This document shows positions 44,144-55,011 of a stretch of 64,000 nucleotides of DNA, one piece after another. A model generated the notes under the pieces. That model ran no database searches, was not told the DNA's origin, and saw only the letters and a program-made list of their open reading frames with translations. The DNA is taken from positions 27,491 through 91,490 of the forward strand of contig JAGPYM010000076.1 of the NCBI GenBank assembly GCA_020736575.1, read 5' to 3'. The translations under genes were made by a program, and so were the position numbers. How positions within the stretch are numbered: position 1 is the stretch's first letter; each line of letters starts with the position of its first letter. This DNA is from Thelonectria olida (lineage: Eukaryota > Ascomycota > Sordariomycetes > Hypocreales > Nectriaceae).

Positions 44144-45896
44144 ATGGACAACAACCACCAGGTCGACTCGGGGCAGCCACACCCAGGACGCAGCATCGCC
44201 GCCGACTCTGCCGTTCAAGGACCGGAAGAAAAAACGGAGGATAAGGTCTACGTCCAGATTTCTAAAAAGCTGCTACCCGAAAGCAAGGAGAACTCTAAGT
44301 CGTCGAACCAATTTATTCCTCTGCGTGATCTTAAGTACATCTTGTCTCCAAATGTCGTAGCGAAGTTATTAGAGGAAGCCTCCTTAACCAGCATCATGCA
44401 ACCTGGCCAACCTGACCCAATATTCGGCAGCGAAGACAAGCCCCGGCGAATCAAGATCCTCGGAATCCTCATCCTCACTGGCGGAGTGGACTATATCAAG
44501 CATTTTTGCAACAATGGCCCAGACGATGAAAAACTTCCCTTATCGCGCGATTCGAATTTCTTCAAATCCAACAATTGGAAACAGCGACTTATCGACGAAT
44601 TCTGTAGAAGGCAGTATGAAATGCTGGCTCCGGATTTCAATTTCAGCAACAGGGAGGTTCAAGACTTCCTAATAAACTATCCTTTGCCATTCTTGAAAGA
44701 ACTAGATTGGAAAGTTCACGGCGCACATGGGCTGATATCAAAAGCTTATATCCATCCCGACTACCAAATTTGGTCAGGTTCGGTAAGACTTACCTTTCCA
44801 GTGAGATATCAGCGTATTTTCTTTAACTGAGAATAGAATTCCAAACTCCAACAACCCTTCTATGCCATTAAGAAGTTTTTCCCTAACAATTCCACCCACT
44901 TTGCCAATGAGAGAAATGCTCTACAGCGTTTTGGTGGCCAACGTGAAGGACACAAGAATCTGCTTACGCTATTGCTATCATACCAGAGAGGGGGGGAATC
45001 ATTTATGATATTCCCCTGGGCGGAAGGAAATCTGGTCGATTTCTGGAAGAAGGAGCCGACGGCCAATCCCCCATCTCCAAAAGATTTGATATGGCTGATC
45101 CAGCAATGTCAAGGAATTGCGAGCGGGCTAAGTAAAGTCCACAGGTATGAGCATGGGAACTTCCAGGGGCGACATGGAGATATCAAGCCAGAGAACATAC
45201 TCTTCTTCAGAGAAGCAGGTTCGGAGCGAGGGCTTCTGGTGGTCGCAGACTTCACCTTAATGCGGTTTCATTCGCAGAATACCATGAATGTGACTGGAGC
45301 AGGGGAGGTGGGCTACACATCGGCATATTGTCCACCAGAAGTCAAGGTTACGATGGAGGCAAGCATCAACCAGAAATATGACATCTGGACTCTAGGGTGC
45401 GTCTATCTGGAGTTTATCACCTGGTATCTTCTGGGATACAACGCCACCCGAGGGCCCTCCTTCACCATGTCGGGCAAGGAGGTCCAGAGTTTTCTAGCAG
45501 CGAGGACAAAGGAGCACAACGGGCCCTACACATATGGCCGTGATAATTTCTTCATCATACCTGGCAAACAGGGTGCCGAGGTCAAGGATTCAGTGAAAAG
45601 CGTAAGTACCGGCTCGAATCATTGGATCCCTCGTTTCATGTCTAACGCTCCGCCAGTGGATTAAAATGTTACGGGGAGACAACAATTGTTCCGAGGCCTT
45701 ACAAGAATTCCTTACCTTAGTTGAAGGCCACATGCTGGTGCCAGAACAGGGGGACCGGTGCTGTATGGACCATGTTCTAAGGACATTGGAAGCCATTTCT
45801 TCCAAATGCGGCTATTGCTGTGTAGGAAAGCCGAAGCCTAGGGATGGCGACGCTCAATTTCCCCCGTTGGCTACTGCACAGGTTCATCCCCTTTAA
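44144..45896 (+). CDS. Protein kinase-like protein, paralogue of the 40.7-kb kinase
   Basis: Exons: 44144-44782, 44837-45601 and 45657-45896; introns of 54 and 55 bp (GTAAGA...TAG; GTAAGT...CAG). The product is 547 residues. The N-terminal domain (about 60-200) resembles the other kinase in layout (LGILILTGGVDYIKHF...FCRRQYEMLAPDF). Kinase core: a poor glycine loop (HGAHGLISKAYI), Lys225 in YAIKKF, HGDIKPENILFF (326-337), DFT (351-353) instead of DFG, GYTSAYCPPEV, and YDIWTLGCVYLEFI. The catalytic Asp328, Asn333 and metal Asp351 are kept. The missing glycines and DFT suggest weak or specialised activity. An alternative donor (GTAGGA, 45822) and acceptor (TAG, 45932) would extend the protein in phase into the next exon, ending at 46205. 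Confidence 0.8.
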
Positions 45897-45932
45897 CTAT
45901 GGAGCAGAGCACATACTAAAAATTCACTTTAG

Positions 45933-46205
45933 TACACAATGAACGACCGGCTTTACACGACTAGTACGGCCCCTCCTCCTCGTAGACAGTCTCATCATCC
46001 CGGTAGGGGAGGTCAGAACCTTTCACAGGTTGAGTCCGGGGCAAGCTCGTCCGACAAGGCATCTTCCGGCAGGCCTAATCTGAAAAGGGCTCTTTCCAAT
46101 GATGATGAGGGCGACGCGGGCATGGCCCAGTCTCGTGATGGTGTGAAGTCCCAAGAAGAAGGCAGTGAAGACATGGGTGGGAATAAGAGGAGGAAACTGG
46201 CGTAG
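45933..46205 (+). CDS. Low-complexity ORF; possible last exon of the kinase
   Basis: From Met 45939 it is 88 residues, Ser/Gly/Pro-rich, ending in a nuclear-signal-like NKRRKLA. Just before it is a perfect-looking branch and acceptor (ATACTAAA...CACTTTAG at 45913-45932). A 111-bp intron from 45822 would fuse it in phase to the kinase. As an independent gene it would be 43 bp after the kinase stop, which is unusually close. I favour a terminal exon or alternative splice form, but cannot decide. Confidence 0.4.
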   Translation, partial: YTMNDRLYTTSTAPPPRRQSHHPGRGGQNLSQVESGASSSDKASSGRPNLKRALSNDDEGDAGMAQSRDGVKSQEEGSEDMGGNKRRKLA

Positions 46206-46906
46206 TAAAGCCAAATGAGGTCACTCTTGTAACGCTCCGGATCTATTCCCAACGTAGGAATCCTTGAAGATCGTTCTGGGTTTTGTTGGCAGATAGGATA
46301 GGGCGTTATGCTAAGCAAAGAGATTTTGTTACGTCGCTTAATAGTCAATTACTGAGAGTATCAGAGGTAATAGAGGTAAAGCAGTAGGATTGAAAGCTGA
46401 GGTAGCTATATGTCTATCTGTGGGAATGATTGTAGTCTTATATACTGGTCGTTCCTTCGTGGACCGCTGGTCTTGCACCATCGGTCCTGCTTGGGACCGA
46501 TAGGACCGTCGCTCGGTCCACGTCGGTCCAAGACGTGTCGCGTGATGGGTGCGCGGTTCTGCCATTCTTGACCGCCATATTGCGACATGGGCCGTGATAT
46601 TACGGGCTGTAGCACGGAGGGTTAGAGAAAATTGTTAAATAGAAGGCATAGCTAGGGTGTTATATGTATGTTAAGGGTCTTATAATAAATGGCAGATCTT
46701 TTAGGAGTAGAAATGTAATAAAAATATATAATATAAACATACTAATTTAAATTAATAAGTTAAATATATATATTATTTAATAATTAAAAGTTTTAATACT
46801 TTTTAAATAAGTTACTTTTTAATTTTTTATATTTAAATTTTAATATTAATATTTATTAAGTAAATTTTTAATAAAATAAAAAAGTTATATTATATTTTAT
46901 TCTAGC
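46206..46906. other. 3' flank, then AT-rich border
   Basis: GC-rich patch with repeated GGTCC/GGACC words at about 46450-46535 (short inverted repeats around GGGACCGATAGGACCG), then AT-rich from about 46690. No gene. Confidence 0.4.
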
Positions 46907-47290
46907 TTAGGGTATAATAGTATAACTCTAGTTATAATTAAATTAAACTTTCTAAATTGAAAACTTAAGTTAATAATAAAAAAAAAACTATAATTAGTTT
47001 AATTTTAATAGCTAGTAGCTAGTTAAGTATAAGTATTTTTTATAATACTTCTAAGTTATATATAAAAGGGCTTTCTAATTAACCCGCGCTATATTAGTAT
47101 ATAAATAATTAAATACAATTAGAAAATTTCCTATTATTATAAAAACTTAAAGCTAATTTAAAAGCTAAAAGTTTTCCCCTTATAAATATATAAATTCCAG
47201 CTTAGGGTATAGTAGTATGTTTCTAATTATAATTAAGCTAAACTTCTCAAATTAGAAACTAGTTATAAAAAATATAAAATATATTAAATA
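46907..47290 (-). repeat. Repeat family B, one truncated copy plus one end fragment
   Basis: The reverse complement matches 27411-27806. The copy runs from AGCTTAGGGTATAATAG (46911) to CCCCTTATAAATATA (47175). A second copy end starts at CAGCTTAGGGTATAGTAG (about 47199) and is quickly truncated. Confidence 0.6.
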
Positions 47291-47339
47291 ATACTAATAT
47301 ATAAAAGAAAATATTTTAACTTCCCTACTTATATAAAGT

Positions 47340-48040
47340 TAATAAAAATAAAATAGTAAATAGATATTTTAAACTAAAAACCTATTACTATATTTAAAAA
47401 TAGCCTTTTATTTAAGCTAATACTTATTTATATTAATTTTAACTTTTTTATATAATAGTTAAATTAGCTATACTTATAAAAGTATTAAAATAATCTACTT
47501 TAAGCTTTATTTTAAAAGTTTCTATTACTTATATAAATAGTTTCTCCACTTCCTTATACTAGCTCTAGTTTATATATATAAACGCAAGATTGTTTATACT
47601 TATAAGAGTATTAGGGTGATCTGCTCCAAGGTTCGTCTTGCGAGTCTCCATCACCTGCATGTTTAGCTTCTCAGCTTCCTCCCACCGGCCCTAGCTTATA
47701 TACGTCGACGCAAGATTGGCTATACTCGTGAGAGTATCGGGATGATCTGCTCCAAGCTTCGTGCTAGAAGTCTCCGCCACCGCTTCTTGTATCTTCTCGG
47801 CTTCCTTACACCGGCCCTGATTCTAAAGCGTTAACGCAAGATTATTTATGCTTATGAGAGTATTAGGATGATCTGCTCCAAGCTTCGTCTTCAAACTCTC
47901 TATCATCTCCACTTGTAGCTTCCCACTGGCCTTGCTTTCCATACGTTGACGCAAGATTACCCATGCTCGAGAGAGTATCGAGTTGATCTGCTCCAAGCTT
48001 CTTCTTGCGAGTCTCCATAACCTGCACAAACAGCTCTCGC
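47340..48040 (-). pseudogene. TPR (kinesin-light-chain-like) array remnant
   Basis: Read on the minus strand, about 126-bp (42-codon) units encode TPR_10/TPR_12-type repeats: KLGADHPNTLISINNLALTL, with variants TKLGADHPDTLTS-like. Conserved CGCAAGATT words at 47582, 47709, 47835 and 47950 mark units about 126, 126 and 115 bp apart. The 115-bp spacing is a frameshifting deletion. Units to the left (about 47340-47580) keep the alignment but with nearly all C and G changed to T and A. Such arrays form the sensor part of fungal NLR proteins (NB-ARC/NACHT-TPR); no NTPase domain is present here. The fragment is non-functional. Confidence 0.75.
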
Positions 48041-48404
48041 AGCTATCAAGGTCAGCTGTAGCTAGGCAGGTCAGCTGATCTAGTCGGATTAAGCTTCGGC
48101 CCGGACTGCAGCTGGGTCCGGCTCTAAGGGGTTGCATTCCGTGGCAGCAGCCCGGAACAACTATCGGGCCACGCCCGTGACAAATAATAAGGTTAGTTAC
48201 TCTAGGTAGGAGTACTAACAGTAGCTAGGAGGAATAGACATATAGGATAAGGAGTTTATTAGGAAATAAGAACTACTGCAATATTATTAACTGCGTTGCT
48301 AGAGGCGCTTGCGCAGCCATCAAAGATAGAAGCCTCATGCAGGTATATAACTTGAGTCGTGACATCGATCCCCTTCTCAAGCAGGGCACACACACAAACG
48401 CCCC
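48041..48404. other. Intergenic, no gene seen
   Basis: Border between the TPR remnant and the HeLo gene's 3' end; no coding signal. Confidence 0.4.
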
Positions 48405-50391
48405 CTACGACAGCCGAAAGCGCTTGGTTGCCCTCTCAGATTCATTTCTGACTCTGTTGGGTTCGTCCAGGTGGTCCATATGGCCTGATCCGGCGCTTTC
48501 ACTAGACTCGTCCAGCTCTTGCTCTCCCTTTGTGAGATCCAGGTGGTCTAGATTATCGGCATCCGGCGACGAGCCAAACTGGTGGCCCTGCTGAGCGGGC
48601 TGTGGGGTTATAGCTCCATTGCTGCTCACCAGGCTCTTGGGACCCTTTCTCCTGCTGTGTGACCGAGGAGTGGGAACGACGGCATGAGTGAGCTGACTTG
48701 AAGAGGTGAATGTCCCGAGATACGTGGAGGTAAAGTTCACCTTTACGTAATCTCTTTCGAATTTGAAAATTTCGCTCTCCTTGGGAACTCTGGGCGACCA
48801 AGGAAACGGTGCCTTTTGGACGATCCAAGCGCATCTACTGGCTTCGCCCAGATATATCGGAATGCCATCTGCGTCGCGAGTTTCGCTCAGAAGTTCTGCT
48901 ACTTGTTGTGAGGGACGTTTGTAGTGTTCGTTGTCGTACAGTTCGGTCTCGAGTCTGTAAATCCGATGCTCGAGTGAGGGCCTATCCAGGTGTTTGAGCA
49001 AGTCTTTCCTAATGCCCACAGCCTCATCCCCGATCGATCCTTCGTCTAGCTCACGAAGCGTCTTAAATAAACTTCGAAGGCGCTGAAGTTTCTCTGCCTC
49101 AGGGCAGCAGCTGACCGGCATACGATCGTCGATGCCGACCTTGTACTCGACCTTTTTCGATGATTGCTGACTACAGACGAGGAGGGCGGTTCTCACCGCA
49201 CATCGGCAGGGAGGGCACAAAATCTTGACTTTGGCCAGGGGATAGTGGGACTCCAGGAATGTGTCCAGGTGCCCCTGGACCTCGTAGGGCGCATCGGAGA
49301 TTCTCTCAAAGTCGATGAGTGGCATTTTCGGAACGATCAGTTTGTTGAAGCGACTGCCCAGGCCCCAGATTCTTCTATTGTCATTGTCGAAAACATGCGA
49401 CGGCCCATCGCTCCGAACTTCAAGCCTGTCCATGTCGCAAGAGAGTCCGAGTGCCGAGGTCAAACATGTAGAAGTGAAGACGAAGTAGCATTTATAATTG
49501 TACCATGTTTCGATATCGAGTCCAAGGGTATCATCTGATTTGAAGGTAAGTAACTCTCCAATGCAAATCGCACGAGATTAACGGGAACTAGCCCTGCTTA
49601 CCTTCGCCCTCTGCGGGTTTGCTGTATCTGACTTTATCCGCAGAGTCCGAGTCTTCTTCTACCTTCTCCATCCACTGACTGATATTGTCAGGTCCGATTC
49701 GAGTCGATCCTGCTTCAAGCATGACGCTAGCTGCTCCGGACCAGACAGGATATGCACCCAAGCTCGCCTCCTCAAAGAACTTGAGTCTCTCCAGGTTCCC
49801 GGCAAGACTTCTAATATCTTTGATAGCCATGTGGTTGCGCTCCTCCTCAGCAACCGGGAGAATTTTGTACAGCCTCTCCACCAGGTCGCGGATATGATCG
49901 ATAAGCTGCCCGAACTTGTTCTTGTCGTTGATTGCCCATCTGGTCTTCTCAATCAGGCTTGGGCCCTGCTTTCCGGGCCCCAGTCGCTTGCTGAGCCATT
50001 TCAGCCGTTTCAATCCCGAGTTACTGGGGTATGACTCGTCTTGTCGATCTTGAGGAGGGGCGTCTGAGGAATTCGTCGTAGTGGTCACCCCGTATGTATC
50101 ACGGAGAGCTTTCGCGTCGCTCAGGAGAGTCCGAATCAGCTCCAAGGCCTTGGAGATTTTCTCAGCCTTGTCTGGGGAATCCAGCTCGGGATTCCGGTCT
50201 TGATCCCCGCTAGGTTTGAGTACGCCGTGCTTCTCTCCCCAAATGATGAAGTTCTCGTGTTCGCAGTCGAATTTGAACAAGAGTACCTGACTATCGAAGG
50301 ATGTCGCTTTTGCTGTCTTGTACAGTTGGAAATATTCGAGACAGACGCTAAAAGCAGGCAGAACAGCCAGGGCAAGCCCAAGTGATTCCAT
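48405..50391 (-). CDS. HeLo-domain protein
   Basis: Exon 1 is 49602-50391, intron 49535-49601 (GTAAGC...CAG) and exon 2 48405-49534, giving 639 residues. The N-terminus (about 1-220) fits the HeLo (prion-inhibition and propagation) domain: MESLGLALAVLPAFSVCLEYF, then LYKTAK, VLLFKFDCEHENFIIWGE, and later RWAINDKNKFGQLIDHIRDLVERLYKILP. HeLo domains are helical, membrane-disrupting death effectors in HET-S-type incompatibility. Here a long, unrecognised C-terminal region follows instead of a kinase or a short amyloid motif. It has Cys-containing KILCPPCRCAV, then a Ser/Gln-rich charged tail. The start at 50391 puts the hydrophobic helix at the extreme N-terminus, as the family requires. It appears intact. 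The trigger and partner are unknown. Confidence 0.8.
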
Positions 50392-51152
50392 TTTGAGACA
50401 GACAACTTGGTGACGCCTTGGCAATAAGGGATAAGGATAGAAATTTCCAGATGGGGAGAGAAGGGCTACTTATAGGTCGCAGCCTGACTCCTTTGAGGGC
50501 GGGCAAGCGGGCGATTGCGGTGAGAGGCTGGGGCTGATTCGCGCCACTAGGCAGTGAGGAGCCCTGTTACTGAGTCTGCCTTACCCTCCAACTTATCACA
50601 GCAACTTTAGCCCGCACTGGCTGCTATGGCCAGCCCTCTCAGAAGTGACCCTGAAAGATCTATTCCTTGGTCTGTTCCTGTAAACATTGCAAGGGGTTTG
50701 ATATATGCGGCGACTGCTTCGATGGAGGTATTAGATGCTGTGCCGCGTCATATGCTAATAAAGGTTCTTGATGGTGTGGCGTAACCCGATCGAGTTCTTG
50801 ATTGACTGAGAATTTAGTAAGTCATCGAGAGAGCGTATAGGGTTGCGTTTATAGATAGAATGGTTTGATATGAAAGGTAAGTGTTCGTGCTGAGAGCACA
50901 TCATGTGCGGACAGCTCAGGCTCGAATGTAGCAACAACCTAAGCACTAACACACCACGGTTTCGCACGTGGGGGGTGGGATGCACCAACACTACCCACTG
51001 TAAGGGGACGTTATGTAGCTAAGAACGGGCAGGGTTGTAGCGCGCAGCAGGGCCTGGAGACGCCCGTCCATCTCGGGCCCTCCCGATACCTGTCGTAGGT
51101 ATGCGACATCCGGATATGCTGGAAGCACCACAATATTATCCAAAGTCCCCGT
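50392..51152. other. Intergenic, no gene seen
   Basis: Upstream region of the HeLo gene and downstream of the small membrane ORF. No supported ORF. Confidence 0.4.
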
Positions 51153-51311
51153 TCATACGCTTGGTACCGCTGACGGGGGATTGCCCGCCGGCATCGAGGC
51201 CTCTGGGTCGCGGCTCCACTGGTACGCGAACCAAAGGCCCACTACGGCAACTAGTAAACCCAGGCCTCTGGAAATGATAGTTACGATAACTTCCGTTGAG
51301 AAAAATGTCAT
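51153..51311 (-). CDS. 52-residue single-pass membrane ORF
   Basis: ATG at 51311 (context CACAGGATGA) to TGA at 51153-51155. The peptide has a short N-terminus (MTFFSTE) and one strong transmembrane segment (VIVTIISRGLGLLVAVVGLWFAYQW, about residues 8-32; note this span contains one Arg). A polar Pro-rich tail ending PPSAVPSV follows. No homologue is recognised. Coding likelihood rests on the good start context and the clean membrane-protein layout. It lies upstream of the HeLo gene on the same strand, about 760 bp away. It could instead be the last exon of a larger gene. Confidence 0.35.
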   Translation of the reverse strand: MTFFSTEVIVTIISRGLGLLVAVVGLWFAYQWSRDPEASMPAGNPPSAVPSV

Positions 51312-51446
51312 CCTGTGTTGATGGGAAGAGCAAGTTGCGAATTATTAAAGACTTAATAGTATCTAGATATAAGTCCGAAGAGGGGAGAGAGGATGTGGAA
51401 AGGAGTTTCTTGAAGCTGAGGAAGTCTTGAATAAGATTAACCGGAT

Positions 51447-52445
51447 ATGCCCGTGGCAATTAGCAGGAGAGGGAGGCGAGTTTGCCGTCTTCTGGGTGCC
51501 TGTGGAGGGTTTCCTAGATTAAGCGTGGTCCAAATAAGCATGCTGCTACTAGAAACGGTCTGGGCTATGGCGTTCCCCAGACGGATGCCATTAGTGCACA
51601 TCCACTTGCGAGGGCCCAGAACGTCCGCCACGAGCCACCCAACGTTGATGACAGAAACGGGAATCCAGATAGGAAGTCGGGCTGCTTCATATCAGACGAT
51701 TGCGGTGGTGAAGCTAGTCGTAGCCAGGTCTCCGTCTGCCGACACGGGATCCAGGTCGCCCAATACCCCAACAAAGATTCTTGACTGCCCTCCCGACGCC
51801 CAGCTCAACTCGGGTTGGAGGCGGAGGCTTAGGGTGATTCGCCGTTGCATGTCATCCGTTGGAGGACAACGCGGTCGGATCTCGGCACGAGGGGTGGATC
51901 AACCGGTTGTCCCCGCACCAGGCCAGCCCAAACGAGACGCGGCTCAGGGACTCATGGGCACACCGAGACTTGCTCTGGACCGCCTAGTGCCTGACCGGTC
52001 GCAAAGCTTAATGCCACAGACTCTCTCAGGTTCCGGCAGAGGGAGAGGCTCTTTGGGAGACTTACCCGGCAAGTATCGACGTCAAACGTCTGTTATGCTC
52101 GTTCTTCTGGACCTATCTGTTACTAAAACATTGTGCTTTTGTTTTTCGGCACATCTGCCAACACAGCCAAAATGCTGCTGCTACGCCAATCATGGCCAAG
52201 GGGGAAAGGCGGAGGGGATCTGCTTGAGTGAGACAATTCGAATAACTCCGCCCTCCCATTCTCCCGCGTGCACCTGCACTCCCTCATGCCGCAGCGCTTT
52301 GCTCGTGCGTCAGTTTGGAGAGGTTGGTGTGGTGGCGGCAGTGTCTCCGCTTGGGAAGCTGAGTCTTTGTCGTACTGCAATGTGTTTTGGGTTGGCATTA
52401 AGCCTCCTGTGTGCCTGTGCTACCAGTAGCCTGTGGCTTTCATAG
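51447..52445 (+). CDS. Unrecognised long ORF (332 aa), doubtful
   Basis: The frame is open for 999 bp from a true ATG. The protein is Arg/Ser/Pro/Cys-rich, with no domain, signal peptide or splice-linked exon. The opposite strand also has fragments that read like a hydrophobic protein (WIPVSVINVGWLVADVLGP), so this ORF may be a mirror of a decayed minus-strand gene. Confidence 0.2.
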   Translation: MPVAISRRGRRVCRLLGACGGFPRLSVVQISMLLLETVWAMAFPRRMPLVHIHLRGPRTSATSHPTLMTETGIQIGSRAASYQTIAVVKLVVARSPSADTGSRSPNTPTKILDCPPDAQLNSGWRRRLRVIRRCMSSVGGQRGRISARGVDQPVVPAPGQPKRDAAQGLMGTPRLALDRLVPDRSQSLMPQTLSGSGRGRGSLGDLPGKYRRQTSVMLVLLDLSVTKTLCFCFSAHLPTQPKCCCYANHGQGGKAEGICLSETIRITPPSHSPACTCTPSCRSALLVRQFGEVGVVAAVSPLGKLSLCRTAMCFGLALSLLCACATSSLWLS

Positions 52446-52905
52446 GTACGCGGTCCATGTCCTAGGATCCGTGGACAGCCACTTTCTTCCTGAACCCTCA
52501 TTCTTACCGTGTGTACGTACACCCCTTAACAGCTGAAGCTTGTCAGCAGGTTGTATAGAAGCAGAACCGGGCATGGGCAGATCTGTGAGTCTTATGTGGG
52601 TGCGACCAAGGGGTTGTTGATGCCCGAGCTCACATTTTCGCGAGAATGGGGGCTCAGAATCTCCTCGGCATTGAGCCACAGTCTAATCTCACCTTCGACG
52701 TGTCCTGGCCCTATTGGTGGTAGAGGTGTGCAGACATATTCTCGATTCGTAGAGAGCTGGTTTCATTTGCGACACAGTCTACTTCTCCATGCATGCGACC
52801 GGAGCGTGCATTCCACCAAGATATGTGCCAAGCAAGCACCCTCTCTTCTAACGCTCGGAAAGTCTTCCTCTAGGGGTCCACAAATAACCCTAAGCTCCTG
52901 TGTTA
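52446..52905. other. Promoter side of the multipass membrane gene
   Basis: No gene seen. Confidence 0.4.
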
Positions 52906-54183
52906 ATGAGCTCCAAAGTGCTAAACACTGAGCTTTCGAGGGAGATCTCTAATTTTCAAGATCGACTCGTCTCAGAGGAGAAGGAGAAAGAGAAACTAGA
53001 GAGATATATGGGGGCCATTCAATTTCAACTTCAGCCCACACACTCCCCAAACACCGTCTCCACGACTGAGCCAGCTGAACGACGCGCCTCCCTCCCAGCA
53101 ATGACACTGGCTCGAATCGCCATGGCGGCTACCCTCTGCGGCCGAGCGTACGGATACACTCGCTTCTCTAACGAACCTGGATCGTGCAAGGTCATTGGCG
53201 ACGGCGACGTGTACGGCATCGGCGTGAGAATAAGCTTCTATCTTTGTCTCCTCTCCGTGAGTCTGGCAGCCATCTTCCGCCTGCACGACGCGTTGCAGAC
53301 GACGAAAGCCACCGTTCTCATCCTTCTCGTGGCCAACCTCATCAACATCAACATTGACAGCACGCGACCTGGCGCCCTCGTCGCTTATGAGCTTTCCCTC
53401 ACTAACATATTGGTCCTCTTGCCAACCATGGCTTCTATCCTTACGACGTTTTGCCGTCAGCCTGACAGACCGGAATCCCACCAGGAGGAGAATGAGCGCT
53501 TGCCCCAGCAGGCGGTGGCCCAGCCGTTGGGTCCCCAGAGGTGGGATGAGGTCGATCTCGTGGGACCATCGACGTTGATTGTTCTGACGGCATACCTCTC
53601 CTCCATGGCCGTGGCGCATTGCCAAGACCCTCTGCGAGGGCGGAAGGGCGACTGTGTGCTCTGGGTACTCTATCTTGGCTTTGGAGACCGTGTCGATTTC
53701 TACGTCTACTACCCAGATTACCGATTGCGGGCTGCCCCCATCTACCTGATTCCGCTGGTTCTCTGCGTCATTCTCTTCATACCTTCCGTCTGGGACGTTG
53801 GATCCGGCATCCTATACATGACTGGGTTCATCCCCGACAACAGAGCAACACTCACCGACAGGTTGGTGCGCTGGATGAAGAAGCACATCTCTCTGCTTGG
53901 AAAGAAGGTTTTCAGTCTTGGGAACCACGAATCATGTGTAGCGCATTTTGTGTTGGGATTCCAGCTTCTGAATTTGTTGCTGGGAGTGCTCCTGGTTTAT
54001 CGGATGGAGAAGATCCTGGCCGTGTCGGAGATCGATCTCGGGGGTACTTCTATTAGCAGCCCTGGACAGCTCTTTCCGCTCATCGCGGGTGTTTTTGGTG
54101 TGGTGGTGGTCGTGTGGGCACTCGCCCTCAAGATAATCTGGAAAAGAAAGAACCGAACTCGGGGCCTTGGTGCAACCGGATGA
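52906..54183 (+). CDS. Multipass membrane protein of unknown function
   Basis: A single-exon product of about 425 residues from Met 52906. An N-terminal charged, coiled-coil-like stretch (residues about 5-45: LSREISNFQDRLVSEEKEKEKLER) is followed by a motif found in many ascomycete hypothetical membrane proteins (CKVIGDGDVYGIGVRISFYLCLLSVSLAAIF). About seven hydrophobic segments can be picked out, including ATVLILLVANLININ, LTNILVLLPTMASIL, IYLIPLVLCVILFIP, FVLGFQLLNLLLGVLLVY and LIAGVFGVVVVVWALALKIIW. The end is a basic tail (KRKNRT). It appears intact. An alternative start is the Met about 66 residues further in (MTLARIAMAA), which would remove the coiled part. Role unknown; I infer a plasma-membrane or endomembrane location. 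Confidence 0.7.
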   Translation: MSSKVLNTELSREISNFQDRLVSEEKEKEKLERYMGAIQFQLQPTHSPNTVSTTEPAERRASLPAMTLARIAMAATLCGRAYGYTRFSNEPGSCKVIGDGDVYGIGVRISFYLCLLSVSLAAIFRLHDALQTTKATVLILLVANLININIDSTRPGALVAYELSLTNILVLLPTMASILTTFCRQPDRPESHQEENERLPQQAVAQPLGPQRWDEVDLVGPSTLIVLTAYLSSMAVAHCQDPLRGRKGDCVLWVLYLGFGDRVDFYVYYPDYRLRAAPIYLIPLVLCVILFIPSVWDVGSGILYMTGFIPDNRATLTDRLVRWMKKHISLLGKKVFSLGNHESCVAHFVLGFQLLNLLLGVLLVYRMEKILAVSEIDLGGTSISSPGQLFPLIAGVFGVVVVVWALALKIIWKRKNRTRGLGATG

Positions 54184-55011
54184 TACCATCCTCTAGGTCA
54201 GCCGGGCGATACCATTCTCTAGGTCAACCAGACAGATAGAGCACATACTTCCCAAGTAATCTTATAAGATCTTGGCCATCGACAATGCCTTTTTCCCCTT
54301 TATTTCTGCCCTCGCTATGATATTATCACACTTGCAAGTTGTAAACCTCAATATCACTTTGTCATCCGCTAGCCAATTAGAATTTCGTAGTTAAGACTAA
54401 GCTGTATCTAATCAGCACTTTCGCTATGCGCTAAACCCGTTGAGCAACTGTAATTACCACATTTGTTGTGTCAGGAGTTTCACAGATGTCTTCATCCTGG
54501 TCTAGCCCTTGTGGCTCGGATGCTTTCCCCGGTGGCTAGCTATAACAAGGGTGGATTGGACAGGAAACAACCTCTCCCTTCTCGCCATTGTCACTAACTA
54601 CCTTTGCTAGACTGGGCGAAGCCGTAGGAAATACCCCATTTTCGACAATAACAAGCCTGCCAATCGTTTCAGTGCCCTAAATTGCGCTACGATGTGCAGG
54701 TACCTGCTTCGACAGGTTGAAAAGACCTCTGATCTGTGGTGGCTGTGCCACCTCTTTCAGCCGTACTTCCATTTAGTACTAGCTCAGCAGCTTCACCGGT
54801 GAAGAGTTGTCGAGGTTTATTGCCTTTTTTCCACTTCACCCTGGACCTAATCAACTTATCAAGTTCCACGACTCCGTGGCGATTTGATGCTAAGTCCGAC
54901 GCCATCTCCTTCGGCACCTAGTCGGGCGGCTCGAAGCCTTCCTTCAAAAAGTTCATCATAGCATCTCTTCTACCATCCTTGCTAAAGATCTTTCATCGCT
55001 TTCCAAGTCTG
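54184..55011. other. Intergenic, no gene seen
   Basis: Contains a short direct repeat just after the preceding stop (GATACCATCCTCTAGGTCA versus GATACCATTCTCTAGGTCA at 54182-54225). No supported ORF. Confidence 0.4.

Noticed and set aside
46440..46540. GGTCC/GGACC-rich patch considered as an RNA hairpin or satellite
   Set aside because: Short words repeat but no extended stem or regular unit could be drawn.
52996..53625. 209-codon minus-strand ORF
   Set aside because: Antisense to the multipass membrane gene.
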